From: UBA1672 sp050633325
GTDB taxonomy: Bacteria; Pseudomonadota; Alphaproteobacteria; Micavibrionales; Micavibrionaceae
Length of the DNA: 64,000 nt
NCBI GenBank assembly: GCA_050633325.1
Contig: JBOEGH010000004.1
Span: 124,001-188,000, forward strand
Reading direction: 5' to 3'
The position numbers were made by a program, and so were the translations under genes. Below are positions 1 to 8,707 of the stretch, in pieces. The notes below the pieces were generated by a model. It saw only the letters and a program-made list of their open reading frames with translations, was not told where the DNA came from and searched no databases. Within the stretch, counting starts at the first letter, position 1, and every line of letters begins with the position of its first letter.

Positions 1-576
1 GTCCCCCGTCATTCCAGAGATCAAGCATGGGAAGATATGGCGCTTCCAATTGGTTTAGGGCAAACGATAAGCCAACCCTTTGTCGTTGCCTTTATGACGC
101 AATCTCTTGAAATATGTGATCGTGATAAGGTGTTGGAAATCGGGACTGGCTGCGGTTATCAATGTGCGGTTTTGTCGCATTTAGCACGTCGTGTTTATAC
201 GATTGAACGGCACAAACACCTTCTGATAGATGCGGAAAAGCGTCTGACAGAGTTGAAATTACGAAATGTTACTGCGATTGCTGCTGATGGGATGAAGGGA
301 TGGCCTGTCATGCATGGTATATCGCAAGCACCATTTGATAAAATTATAGTTACAGCGGCGGCGCGTAAGAAACCACCACAAGGTCTTTTGGATCAGATAC
401 GAATTGGTGGGCGTATGATAATTCCGGTTGGAGAACCGGGAAATCAAATGTTAAAGCTTTACAAGAAAGAAAGCGAAGAAGCATATTCGGTTAAAGATGT
501 CATGCCTGTACGATTTGTTCCTTTGTTGCCTGATGTCACAAATGATAAAAATGATATGGCTGAACTTCCAAATTAA
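1..576 (+). CDS. pcm: Protein-L-isoaspartate O-methyltransferase, 5' end outside the window
   Basis: The product transfers a methyl group from S-adenosylmethionine to abnormal L-isoaspartyl residues in aged proteins, starting their repair. The frame is open from base 1 (VPRHSRDQAWED), so the true start lies upstream; about 20 to 25 residues of a usual 210 to 215 are missing. The substrate-loop signature ALPIGLGQTISQP and the SAM-binding motif I VLEIGTGCGYQCAVL are both visible. The ATG at 37 lies inside the conserved region and is not the start. The next gene begins 37 bases after the stop. In many alphaproteobacteria pcm precedes an M23-family lipoprotein gene and the sec genes, as here. The identification is secure. 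Confidence 0.95.
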   Translation, partial: VPRHSRDQAWEDMALPIGLGQTISQPFVVAFMTQSLEICDRDKVLEIGTGCGYQCAVLSHLARRVYTIERHKHLLIDAEKRLTELKLRNVTAIAADGMKGWPVMHGISQAPFDKIIVTAAARKKPPQGLLDQIRIGGRMIIPVGEPGNQMLKLYKKESEEAYSVKDVMPVRFVPLLPDVTNDKNDMAELPN

Positions 577-613
577 TAATGACCACGCTTTGTTATGTGT
601 GTACTATGTTCGG

Positions 614-1633
614 ATGAGCATTCGTTCACCAATTCTGTTTATTATGCTGTTATGTCTTACTTCATGTTTGGGGATGGGGTCGCGTGTTCCTGCGCCCATT
701 GTTCATCATGGACAGAAAAGCGGAGCAGGGAGTGCAGGCGTTCATAATGTTATTTATGGTGATACTCTTTATAGTATATCCAGTAGATATAATTTGCCAA
801 TGCGAGATATTATAACTTTAAATCGATTGCAGCCACCATTCAAGCTTTATGAGGGGCATAGGTTACGTTTGCCTCCACCGCAAGAATATAATGTTCGCGC
901 CGGCGATACTCTGTACCATGTGTCGCGTCTTTTTGGGGTTAACTCTTCAGAAATTGCACGTTTGAACAATATAAAACCACCTTATATTATTAGAGAAGGT
1001 CAGGTTTTGCGAATGCCGTCTGTTAATAATAAACCTAATAAGGCCAAGAAAAAGGTGGTTAAGCCTACCTCTTCTTATGCTGCAGAAAAAAATGATGACG
1101 TAGTTGCCGTTAATAATTCCAAAAGTGATGCTGTAATACCTACGTCAAAGCCTGCTGTGGTTAAAGACGGTGTCCCAATGCCACAAAACAAGCCACAATA
1201 TACAAGGCCAAAGAATGTTAAGGTATCTAAAGTTACTAAAAAACCGCCTAAGCGCTCCTCCAGTAAGTTTTTGCGTCCGGTTCGTGGAAAGGTTTTATCG
1301 CGATTTGGTGCAAAGAAAAGCGGACTTCATAATGATGGTATAAATATAGGCGCTCCACGTGGAACACCTGTAAAAGTTGCGGAAAATGGGGTGGTAGTGT
1401 ATGCGGGTAACGCCCTTAAAGGTTCGGGTAATTTGGTTCTTGTACGACATGAAAGACAGTGGATGACAGCGTATGGCCACCTTGACAGCATTACCGTGAA
1501 AAAAGGGCAAGTGTTAAAGCGAGGAGGGGTTCTTGGCAAGGTTGGGTCAACTGGCTCTGTTTCTTCGCCGCAGTTACATTTTGAAGTTCGTAGAGGTACT
1601 TCGGCTCTTAATCCATCAAAATATATGGAGTAG
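614..1633 (+). CDS. NlpD-like lipoprotein, two LysM domains and a degenerate LytM/M23 domain
   Basis: This is a probable outer-membrane lipoprotein that binds peptidoglycan and activates cell-wall amidases at division. The ATG at 614 gives a short hydrophobic signal with lipobox LTSC (Cys18); the upstream extension of the frame to 497 overlaps pcm and would bury the signal, so I reject it. LysM domains lie at about residues 43-87 and 92-134, followed by a basic linker and a LytM domain at about 227-335. In the LytM domain the usual zinc Asp of HxxxD is replaced (HNDGIN), and the HxH motif reads HLD. As in E. coli NlpD and EnvC, the domain is therefore probably a non-catalytic activator. The next gene starts 5 bases downstream. 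Confidence 0.88.
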   Translation: MSIRSPILFIMLLCLTSCLGMGSRVPAPIVHHGQKSGAGSAGVHNVIYGDTLYSISSRYNLPMRDIITLNRLQPPFKLYEGHRLRLPPPQEYNVRAGDTLYHVSRLFGVNSSEIARLNNIKPPYIIREGQVLRMPSVNNKPNKAKKKVVKPTSSYAAEKNDDVVAVNNSKSDAVIPTSKPAVVKDGVPMPQNKPQYTRPKNVKVSKVTKKPPKRSSSKFLRPVRGKVLSRFGAKKSGLHNDGINIGAPRGTPVKVAENGVVVYAGNALKGSGNLVLVRHERQWMTAYGHLDSITVKKGQVLKRGGVLGKVGSTGSVSSPQLHFEVRRGTSALNPSKYME

Positions 1634-1638
1634 ACATC

Positions 1639-2745
1639 TTGGATTTTATATTTGACGTTATCTTCGATGGTGTTTCTGCATGGACGCAAATAGGATATTT
1701 TATAATGGCCTTTGTTTTTAGCGCCATTGGCGGTGGGATTATCGCTTACGAGATGTATTGGCGTATCAATGCCGATAGAGTAAAGGGACGTATATCATCT
1801 GTTCGTGTTACAGGTAAAAGAAAAGGTGATGTTAAAGATGGCGGGGGTAATGGAGAGGTTTTTTACTCTGTTTTTGAATATCCTTCACGTAATGGCGAAA
1901 TTTTAGAGCATGTAAGCGATGCCGGTTCTAATGGACTACATAATAAAATTCCGGGCAGTAAGGTTAGTCTTATGGTTTTTCCCGACACTCCGGGTAAGGT
2001 AAGAAGACCTTCTTTGGTTTTGGTGGTTTTTGGACTTGTTTTTTTGTTACCGGGGTTATTTATGTGGTATGTCGCTGTTACCAGTTTTGATCCTAATCCT
2101 ATGTTTTTTGCGCTTATATTGTCTGCTGTTTGTTTTGTTTTCTTCAAGGTTTGGAGCTTTTTTAAAGATATACCACGTGAAGAGTTAAAAGAAGGGTGGA
2201 AATCTTTTCGTGATAATAAATTGAAAATAAGTTCTTCATCTTCAGATAGTCATAATAATGGCCGTGTTCTTAGTAATGAAGAAATTATGGATAGATTAAA
2301 AGTGCATGGTAAGAGTTATAAAGTTGCTAGTATTATAATGATTGTTATTGGCTTTGGTCTGTCTATTGGTGCTTATTATGCAGGGTTAAATATGGCAAAT
2401 AGATTGCAAAACGGATTATTTGCATCGGGTGAAGTTGTAAGCATAAGAAGCGAGTATAGCAGTTCATCAGATAGTAGTGGCTATACCTATTATGCTATTG
2501 TCGGGTTTTCCGATGAAAATGGTAGATCATTTGAGTTTAGCGATAGCGTGGGGGCTAGCTCCCCTATGTTTAGTAAAGGGGATAAGGTTGACGTCGTTTA
2601 TGATGAAAGTGATCCCGAAGATGCGATAATTGATCGTGGGATATTTAATTGGAGTCTAAGCTTTGGTCTGGCTGTCGGGGCATTGTTATCTTTTTGGTTC
2701 GCTATCTACAGTATTAAAGTGTGTAGGCGGTTAAAGACCATGTGA
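1639..2745 (+). CDS. Membrane protein with two DUF3592-like domains
   Basis: The function is unknown. The 368-residue protein has about four membrane segments and two soluble stretches, near residues 52-120 and 257-330. Both resemble DUF3592; the second has the typical pattern of a VVYDESDPEDA stretch after a GDKVDV turn. The two halves look like an internal duplication. The start is TTG at 1639, supported by GGAG at 1627-1630 and by the tight 5-base spacing after the NlpD-like gene. It lies between the NlpD-like gene and yajC, where related genomes usually have nothing, so it may be a lineage-specific insertion. A role in envelope function is only suggested by position. Confidence 0.75.
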   Translation: MDFIFDVIFDGVSAWTQIGYFIMAFVFSAIGGGIIAYEMYWRINADRVKGRISSVRVTGKRKGDVKDGGGNGEVFYSVFEYPSRNGEILEHVSDAGSNGLHNKIPGSKVSLMVFPDTPGKVRRPSLVLVVFGLVFLLPGLFMWYVAVTSFDPNPMFFALILSAVCFVFFKVWSFFKDIPREELKEGWKSFRDNKLKISSSSSDSHNNGRVLSNEEIMDRLKVHGKSYKVASIIMIVIGFGLSIGAYYAGLNMANRLQNGLFASGEVVSIRSEYSSSSDSSGYTYYAIVGFSDENGRSFEFSDSVGASSPMFSKGDKVDVVYDESDPEDAIIDRGIFNWSLSFGLAVGALLSFWFAIYSIKVCRRLKTM

Positions 2746-2879
2746 TGCCGTAATCATGTGTAATATTTGATGTTTTTAGTGAATTATTTGAATTATGACT
2801 ACTAACAAGGCTTGCCTTTGTTGGGATTGTCTTTATATTCTCGCTCTTAATGTATATTTTTTAGATGAGGGAGCGTTTT

Positions 2880-3290
2880 ATGCTGATTTCAAAAGCACAT
2901 GCAGCATTAGCAGAAAAAAGTGACGAAATTGCCGATTTGGCAAATGTTCCAACACCAACAGAGGCGTTCTTGTGGAATATGGGGCCGATTGTTTTGTTGG
3001 TTATACTTTTCTACGTACTATTGATTATGCCACAGCAGCGTCGCTTTAGAGAACATAGCCAGATGTTATCTGATCTTAAAAAAGGTGATCGCGTTGTCAC
3101 AGGTGGTGGTCTTGTCGGTAAGATTGATACATTGATAGATGATAAAGAGGTTTTGATTGACCTTGGTAATGGAACAAAAGTTACTGCTCTTCGATCTATG
3201 ATACAGGGTAAAACAGAATTGAAGCCTGTCTTAAAAGATAAAAAAACAGATGATAAGACTAAAACTTCTAAAAAAACAAAAAAAGCGTAA
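2880..3290 (+). CDS. yajC: Preprotein translocase accessory subunit YajC
   Basis: YajC is a small inner-membrane partner of SecDF in the Sec holo-translocon. The protein has one membrane segment (IVLLVILFYVLLIM) followed by the family signature of a PQQRR-type turn and a GDRVVTGGGLVGKI beta-rich cytoplasmic domain. I prefer ATG 2880 to the upstream ATG at 2865 because GAGGGAG (2867-2873) is well placed as a ribosome binding site for 2880 and would lie inside the longer version. The mature part is of normal length, about 136 residues, with a Lys-rich tail. secD begins 10 bases downstream, so yajC-secD-secF form one operon. Confidence 0.95.
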   Translation: MLISKAHAALAEKSDEIADLANVPTPTEAFLWNMGPIVLLVILFYVLLIMPQQRRFREHSQMLSDLKKGDRVVTGGGLVGKIDTLIDDKEVLIDLGNGTKVTALRSMIQGKTELKPVLKDKKTDDKTKTSKKTKKA

Positions 3291-3300
3291 TTGATTTAAA

Positions 3301-4854
3301 ATGATACAAATTGCCCGCTGGAAAATCTTTCTGATCTTGGCCGTATGTATTTACGGGTTTGCATATAGCGCACCGAATATGGTGAGTACGCAAACACATG
3401 ATTGGATGAATAGTGCATTGCCTGATTGGGCACCGAAAAAGACGGTTAACCTAGGTCTTGATCTTCGTGGTGGTGCGCATTTGTTATATGAAGTTGATAT
3501 TGATTCAGTTTTTGAAGATCGTGCTGCAAGCTTTGCAGAAGATTTTAAGACTTACTTAAAAGAAAATAATATCGGCAAAAGTGAAATTCGCACCATAGAT
3601 CGTGGCGTTAGTATTACTTTGAATGATTCTTCTGATGCACAAACAGTAAAGAACATGATCCGTAAGGCGGATCCTAATCTTATTTTGTCTACTGACACGT
3701 TGGGTACTACCATAACAGTAACTATGGATGATACTTATGTTAAACGTATCCAAGATCAAACTATTTCACAAGTTATAGAGGTTGTTCGTCGTCGTATTGA
3801 TATGATGGGTACAACAGAACCAGCAATACAGCGCCAAGGCCTAAACCGTGTTGTTATTCAAGTTCCGGGCGCAGATTCAAAAGAGCTTCGTGATCTGGTT
3901 GGGCAAACGGCAAAGCTTGGTTTTCACTTGGTTGGTAATGAAGGAAAAAGACGCCCTATGGAGCTTTCCCTTCCTTACGCTGATGCGCCGATGCGCAAAA
4001 TAAATGTTAAGCGCCATGCGATCGTTGCGGGAGAGATGTTGGACAATGCGCAGCCTTCATTTAATCAAAATGGTCAGCCGGTAGTTAGTTTTCGACTTAA
4101 TGCAGTTGGTGCACGCAAGTTCTGTAATGTTACACGTAAACATGTTGGTAAGCCTTTTGCCATTGTTCTGGATGAGCGCGTGATTAGCGCGCCAGTTATT
4201 AATGAAGCAATCTGTGGTGGGCAAGGCCAAATTTCTGGTGGTTTCGATGTTAAGGAAGCAGCAGACCTTGCGCTATTACTGCGTGCAGGTGCTTTGCCAG
4301 CGGACCTTAGTGTAGTAGAGGAAAGATCAGTTGGGCCGTCTCTTGGTGCTGATTCTGTTGCTGCTGGTAAAATTGCCAGCTTGATTGGCTTGTCATTGGT
4401 TTTGGTATTCATGTTTATAAGTTATGGATTGTTTGGGGCGATGGCTAATGTGGCTTTGGTTGTGAATATCGCGCTTATCCTTGCTTTATTATCCAGCTTA
4501 CAGGCTACTCTGACATTGCCGGGGATTGCCGGTATTGTTCTGACTGTTGGTATGGCTGTTGATGCTAATGTACTTATTTTTGAACGTATTCGCGAAGAAA
4601 TAGCAGGTGGAAGATCTGCATTATCATCTATTGATGCCGGTTATTCGCGGGCTATGTCTACTATTGTAGACTCCAATTTAACAACATTGATTGCCGCGGC
4701 TATCTTGTTCTCATTCGGGACGGGGCCAATAAAAGGTTTCTCGGTGACGTTGGGTGTTGGTATTTTGACATCGTTCTTTTCAGCTATTTTTGTGACGCGT
4801 TTGTTGGTGGTTCTATGGATTAAACGAACCAACCCAAAATCCGTACCAATTTGA
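3301..4854 (+). CDS. secD: Protein translocase subunit SecD
   Basis: SecD, with SecF, uses the proton-motive force to pull exported proteins out of SecYEG on the periplasmic side. The protein has 517 residues with an N-terminal membrane segment, the D1 signature LGLDLRGGAHLLYEVD, a large periplasmic domain, and a C-terminal RND-type bundle of about five membrane segments containing VDANVLIFERIREE. All key motifs are present and the length is normal. The gene lies between yajC and secF (gaps of 10 and 13 bases). Confidence 0.97.
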   Translation: MIQIARWKIFLILAVCIYGFAYSAPNMVSTQTHDWMNSALPDWAPKKTVNLGLDLRGGAHLLYEVDIDSVFEDRAASFAEDFKTYLKENNIGKSEIRTIDRGVSITLNDSSDAQTVKNMIRKADPNLILSTDTLGTTITVTMDDTYVKRIQDQTISQVIEVVRRRIDMMGTTEPAIQRQGLNRVVIQVPGADSKELRDLVGQTAKLGFHLVGNEGKRRPMELSLPYADAPMRKINVKRHAIVAGEMLDNAQPSFNQNGQPVVSFRLNAVGARKFCNVTRKHVGKPFAIVLDERVISAPVINEAICGGQGQISGGFDVKEAADLALLLRAGALPADLSVVEERSVGPSLGADSVAAGKIASLIGLSLVLVFMFISYGLFGAMANVALVVNIALILALLSSLQATLTLPGIAGIVLTVGMAVDANVLIFERIREEIAGGRSALSSIDAGYSRAMSTIVDSNLTTLIAAAILFSFGTGPIKGFSVTLGVGILTSFFSAIFVTRLLVVLWIKRTNPKSVPI

Positions 4855-4867
4855 AGGGGTAAATTAT

Positions 4868-5851
4868 ATGCGCGGAATAAGGTTTGTACCTCAAGATTCT
4901 AATATAAATTTCATTGGCATGCGTATGATTGCCTTTGTTTTCTCTGTTGTTTTGATTTTCGGATCAATTGGGGTGACGGTTAAGAACGGACTTAATCTTG
5001 GTATTGATTTTACTGGAGGTACTGTTATTGAAATACGTACTCCTGTCACGCCTAATCTTGAGGCCTTAAGAACGACTTTAAATGACCTTGATTTAGGGGC
5101 TATTTCAATTCAAGAATTTGGGCAAATAGATGATCTTCTTATTCGTCTTCCGTCACAGAAAAAGCCCGAAGATTGGGATAAAGAGGTTGATGAAGAGCCG
5201 AATGAGGTTGCTATTGAAATTGTCAGGGAAACCTTGAATGAGGCTTTCGAGGGGCAAAAGGTTGACTATAGGCGTATTGAATATGTTGGGCCACAGGTTG
5301 GTGAAGAGCTAAAGCTGAAAGGGCTTTACGCTATACTGTTTTCTTTGCTTGGGATTTTGACATATATTTGGTTCAGATTTGAGTGGCAATTTGGTATCGC
5401 GGCTATAATCGCTTTGGCGCATGATGCGATAGCTACGATTGGTTTATTTGCTCTGTTACAGATGGAGTTTAATCTATCAACTGTTGCTGCTATTCTTATG
5501 ATTGCCGGTTATTCTATTAACGATACTGTTGTTGTGTTTGACCGTGTTCGCGAGAATCTAAGGAAATATAAGAAAAAGCCTTTATTAGAATTGTTTAATA
5601 TATCGGTTAACCAAACACTTTCTCGTACATTGATGACTTCTGTTACTACAATGCTTGCGTTGATTGCGCTATATGTTTTTGGTGGTGAGGTTATTCGTGG
5701 CTTTGTCTATGCGCTTATATTTGGTATTGCGATTGGTACATATTCATCTGTTTTCGTTGCTTCTCCTGTATTACTGTTGATGAATGTACGTCGTGCACCG
5801 TCACTTGATAAAGACGAAAATGCAGCAGGTGCACCGGAAGTAATCGGATAA
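4868..5851 (+). CDS. secF: Protein translocase subunit SecF
   Basis: SecF is the second half of the SecDF export motor in the inner membrane. The 327-residue protein shows the family signature LGIDFTGGTVIEI near the N-terminus, a periplasmic P1 domain, and five further membrane segments with the conserved NDTVVVFDRVREN stretch. AAGGGG at 4853-4858 serves as the ribosome binding site. The stop codon overlaps the ATG of the following Mth938-like gene by one base (TAATG), indicating translational coupling. Confidence 0.97.
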   Translation: MRGIRFVPQDSNINFIGMRMIAFVFSVVLIFGSIGVTVKNGLNLGIDFTGGTVIEIRTPVTPNLEALRTTLNDLDLGAISIQEFGQIDDLLIRLPSQKKPEDWDKEVDEEPNEVAIEIVRETLNEAFEGQKVDYRRIEYVGPQVGEELKLKGLYAILFSLLGILTYIWFRFEWQFGIAAIIALAHDAIATIGLFALLQMEFNLSTVAAILMIAGYSINDTVVVFDRVRENLRKYKKKPLLELFNISVNQTLSRTLMTSVTTMLALIALYVFGGEVIRGFVYALIFGIAIGTYSSVFVASPVLLLMNVRRAPSLDKDENAAGAPEVIG

Positions 5852-6240
5852 TGGATGTTACTCCTCTTATTGGTAAAGAGAGTCAGGTAATACAATCATA
5901 CGCAAATGGTATGTTTAAAATCAGCAATGAGCGATATGACCACCCCGTCATTGTAAATGTTGATAATACTATTTTGTGGGATATAAACGGAATAGATAGT
6001 ATTTCCCAATTAACTTTATCTGACTTTAAACCAATGGTGGATTTAAAAGAGGAAATAGATGTTGTTCTTTTGGGGTGCGGTTCTAACATGATGTTTTTGC
6101 CTCCGACTTTGCGTGCTGATCTTAAAAAAGCAGGTCTAAGTGTTGATGTTATGGATACAGGTGCGGCTTGCCGGACATATAATGTTTTAATGGCAGAGGG
6201 GCGACGTGTTGTTTGTGCTCTTTTGCCTGTAGATTGCTAG
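5851..6240 (+). CDS. Mth938-like domain protein (DUF498 / NDUFAF3 family)
   Basis: The 129-residue protein belongs to the Mth938-like family, which includes the mitochondrial complex I assembly factor NDUFAF3. The family signature is clear: LLGCGSNMMFLPP, then a hydrophobic helix, then DTGAACRTYNVLMAEGRRV. Its start overlaps the secF stop, so it is the last gene of the sec operon. In alphaproteobacteria this gene is often followed directly by an NDUFAF6-like gene. Here that gene is at 9414, and an orphan and sodB intervene. The exact molecular role in bacteria is not established. Confidence 0.88.
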   Translation: MDVTPLIGKESQVIQSYANGMFKISNERYDHPVIVNVDNTILWDINGIDSISQLTLSDFKPMVDLKEEIDVVLLGCGSNMMFLPPTLRADLKKAGLSVDVMDTGAACRTYNVLMAEGRRVVCALLPVDC

Positions 6241-6333
6241 AAAACTAAGACTAAGTGTATTTTCTTGCATTTTTCATATGTTTTAATGTACAATTCTACC
6301 CATAAAAAAATATAAAAACTTAGGGTTGTTGTT

Positions 6334-8631
6334 ATGGCTTATTCTTCCGGTAGTGTTGAAAGTATTTCTGAAGATATACAAAAACTATTATCTGACCAGC
6401 GTGAGGGCGTTTCAGGTTCTTATCCTGCTGATTTTCTTTATCATCCATTAACAAGTGAGGATGGTACTCCTCTGGTTGTGAAAGTTGAGGATGATGTTTA
6501 CTCCGCGTGGATGTCACGTGATGAGGCAGGTGAAGCTTTTTCAAATGTTACTCTCTTAACTATAGATCAGGTGAATGAGGTTTATAAGCAAATACCCGGC
6601 GGACCGTCAGGTAATATGAACGAAGGCCCATCAGTGTTTGTTAACCCTGATTTGGATATGAATGACCCTAAGCGGGAGATACCTGCTGATAGTGTTACAA
6701 GGGTTTCTTATAGTATTGAGACAGGGGAGATTCAAACGGCAGAGCAGGTTGTTGAAGAGGCTGCTCGTCATTCCATAGATTCACGTGATGCGCGCAGGGC
6801 TGCTGCTCAGGCTCGTGCTAATGGTGAGGATGTCGCTGCGACTGACTCTGCTAAGTTTAATCAAGCGGTTCTGCCAAATAGCTTGATTAAGGACGGCCAT
6901 GTTTCGGACGATGATCTAAAACAGCAGTTAAGTGGTTATCAATTTATATCTAATGTTGCTAGTGAGGCTGATGAAGAGAAGAATAAAATAGCGGCGACGT
7001 CGGTTATTGTTAATGCTGTTGGTAAGAGTGTTAGTAGGGTAAATGTTACCGAGGGTGGAGCGGTTAAGCCTGATATTGAAATAAATGATGCAAGTTCTTT
7101 ATCTGATGCGAATTTATCTGTAGAGACAAGATTGGTTTCACCGTATTCTCAGGCTGCTAAGCCTGCTGAAGTTAAGAAAACTGATGTCCCTGATGATTCT
7201 GGTTTTAAGAGTAAAATGCAAGGTTTGATTGATGCAGGCCCCGGTTCTCCTAAGGCTAACAACCCTTTTGAAGCGTCAAAGGAACAAATTTTATCTCGTG
7301 GTTTTGATGATATTGCAAAGAACTTGGCCAAGGGTACTTTGGCCGGTGATACGAAAGCTATGAATGGTGTTGATTCGATAAATGTATTATTCCCGGAGCA
7401 TAGCGATGTTATTGCCGCATATGCCCTTGCTGAGGAGGCAAACCCCGCCACTGATCCAAAGATGTATCTTAATAAGATAGTTGGAGTGTCTGCCGATGTG
7501 GGTAATAGTTCACCTACTAAGCAAAGCGAAACGTCGGCGCAGGCCAGCAACACCTTGCAGAGCATGTTGGATAGCGTTGGTGATAGTGTTGCAAATGGAG
7601 AGAGGGTGGCGCAGGTAAATCGTGATGTAGAACAAGTTTTAAGGTATCTTAGACGTGTTTCCCGTGTTGCCGATACATTGCAATCAGAGGGTGGCGCGGC
7701 TGTTAACTATCTTAATAATCAAGGTATGGGAGAACATGCAAAGATTATATCTGACTATGTTCAAGACCCTTCAACATACAAGCAGGCAAGATCTGACCTG
7801 CGCGAAGTTTCCGTTGTTTCTGCTCCGGCTTTGACGGCAGAGCAAGTTGCCGATAACAAGGCTTGGGAAGATATGGCAAAGAATGGCAGTCCGGATGTTT
7901 CTGTTACTGCGGATGAGTTTGCAGGCGGTATAAGTGCTGCTTTATCAAAGTTGTCTGATCCTGTGTTTGTTGGAAATGCTATTGATAAGGCTCTTGCGGA
8001 TAACCCGGCTCTTGCGGATATGGTATCTAAAATGCCTGGTGGCGACATTAAGTCAGAGGTTATGGAAAAGTTGGCAGGAAATAACTCTCCTATTTCTTCC
8101 GGTAATCAGGCGGATCTGGAAAAAGAGATTGCTTCCAGAGTGGAAAATGCGGTTAAGGAAGTTGTCGGCAAGAATGATGTTGGTAATAACGCGGCTACTG
8201 TTACGCCACTTGATATGCTTTTGGATAAGCTGGGTAAGGATGTTGATGATAATGCATCCAGTTCACGCATTAACCGTGATGTTGGTCAGGTTCTTAGGTA
8301 TTTGAGGTCTGTTTCACCAAATAAAGAGTTACTTGAATCAGAATCTTCGCGTGCAGTTGATTTCTTGAATGATAAAGGTTTAAAGGAGCATGCAGATATA
8401 ATATCTGATTTTGCGAAAGATCCTTCAACATTTAAAGATGCCAGATCAGCAATACGTGAGCTTGCCTCTGTAAGTGATAATGTCTCTGCATTTGGGGCGC
8501 TTGCCAGTAATGTTGTGGACATCAATGCACAAATAGATGAGTTCAAGGCGGATCTTGGTGAGCCTGCTGACACAGACCTTGGTATGGACGGTATGTCTTT
8601 GGATTCTAAGGTGATTGGTATGAAGGCTTAA
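6334..8631 (+). CDS. Large orphan protein with two internal 89-residue repeats
   Basis: I do not recognise this 765-residue protein. It is acidic, rich in Asp, Ser, Ala and Val, has no cysteine, and shows neither a signal peptide nor membrane segments. Residues 408-496 and 626-714 align without gaps and are about half identical by hand count, sharing NRDVxQVLRYLR, EHAxIISD and DPSTxKxAR; both look helical. The N-terminal part has a possible small folded domain (about residues 30-85), then a low-complexity linker. The ATG at 6334 follows a GGGTTGTTGTT leader without a strong ribosome binding site. The gene has its own terminator and sits between the sec operon and sodB. It could be a structural or surface-associated protein; that is a guess. 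Confidence 0.75.
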   Translation: MAYSSGSVESISEDIQKLLSDQREGVSGSYPADFLYHPLTSEDGTPLVVKVEDDVYSAWMSRDEAGEAFSNVTLLTIDQVNEVYKQIPGGPSGNMNEGPSVFVNPDLDMNDPKREIPADSVTRVSYSIETGEIQTAEQVVEEAARHSIDSRDARRAAAQARANGEDVAATDSAKFNQAVLPNSLIKDGHVSDDDLKQQLSGYQFISNVASEADEEKNKIAATSVIVNAVGKSVSRVNVTEGGAVKPDIEINDASSLSDANLSVETRLVSPYSQAAKPAEVKKTDVPDDSGFKSKMQGLIDAGPGSPKANNPFEASKEQILSRGFDDIAKNLAKGTLAGDTKAMNGVDSINVLFPEHSDVIAAYALAEEANPATDPKMYLNKIVGVSADVGNSSPTKQSETSAQASNTLQSMLDSVGDSVANGERVAQVNRDVEQVLRYLRRVSRVADTLQSEGGAAVNYLNNQGMGEHAKIISDYVQDPSTYKQARSDLREVSVVSAPALTAEQVADNKAWEDMAKNGSPDVSVTADEFAGGISAALSKLSDPVFVGNAIDKALADNPALADMVSKMPGGDIKSEVMEKLAGNNSPISSGNQADLEKEIASRVENAVKEVVGKNDVGNNAATVTPLDMLLDKLGKDVDDNASSSRINRDVGQVLRYLRSVSPNKELLESESSRAVDFLNDKGLKEHADIISDFAKDPSTFKDARSAIRELASVSDNVSAFGALASNVVDINAQIDEFKADLGEPADTDLGMDGMSLDSKVIGMKA
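7555..7821 (+). repeat. Internal protein repeat, copy 1
   Basis: This encodes residues 408-496 of the 765-residue orphan. It aligns without gaps to copy 2 at 8209-8475, with about 45 of 89 positions identical by hand count. Core motifs are NRDVEQVLRYLRRVS, EHAKIISD and DPSTYKQARS. Confidence 0.85.
8209..8475 (+). repeat. Internal protein repeat, copy 2
   Basis: This encodes residues 626-714 of the same orphan, 218 residues after copy 1. Core motifs are NRDVGQVLRYLRSVS, EHADIISD and DPSTFKDARS. The divergence between copies suggests an old duplication kept under constraint. Confidence 0.85.
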
Positions 8632-8653
8632 TAGATTTATTATTATATTAATA

Positions 8654-8684
8654 AAAAGGGAGCCTGTAACAGCTCCCTTTTTTT
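8654..8684. terminator. Bidirectional rho-independent terminator
   Basis: A perfect stem, AAAAGGGAGC paired with GCTCCCTTTT around an 8-base loop, is followed by a T-run on the plus strand and an equivalent run on the minus strand. It lies between the convergent orphan gene and sodB and can serve both. Confidence 0.9.
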
Positions 8685-8707
8685 GTGATTTATATTTTTC
8701 TTGCTTA

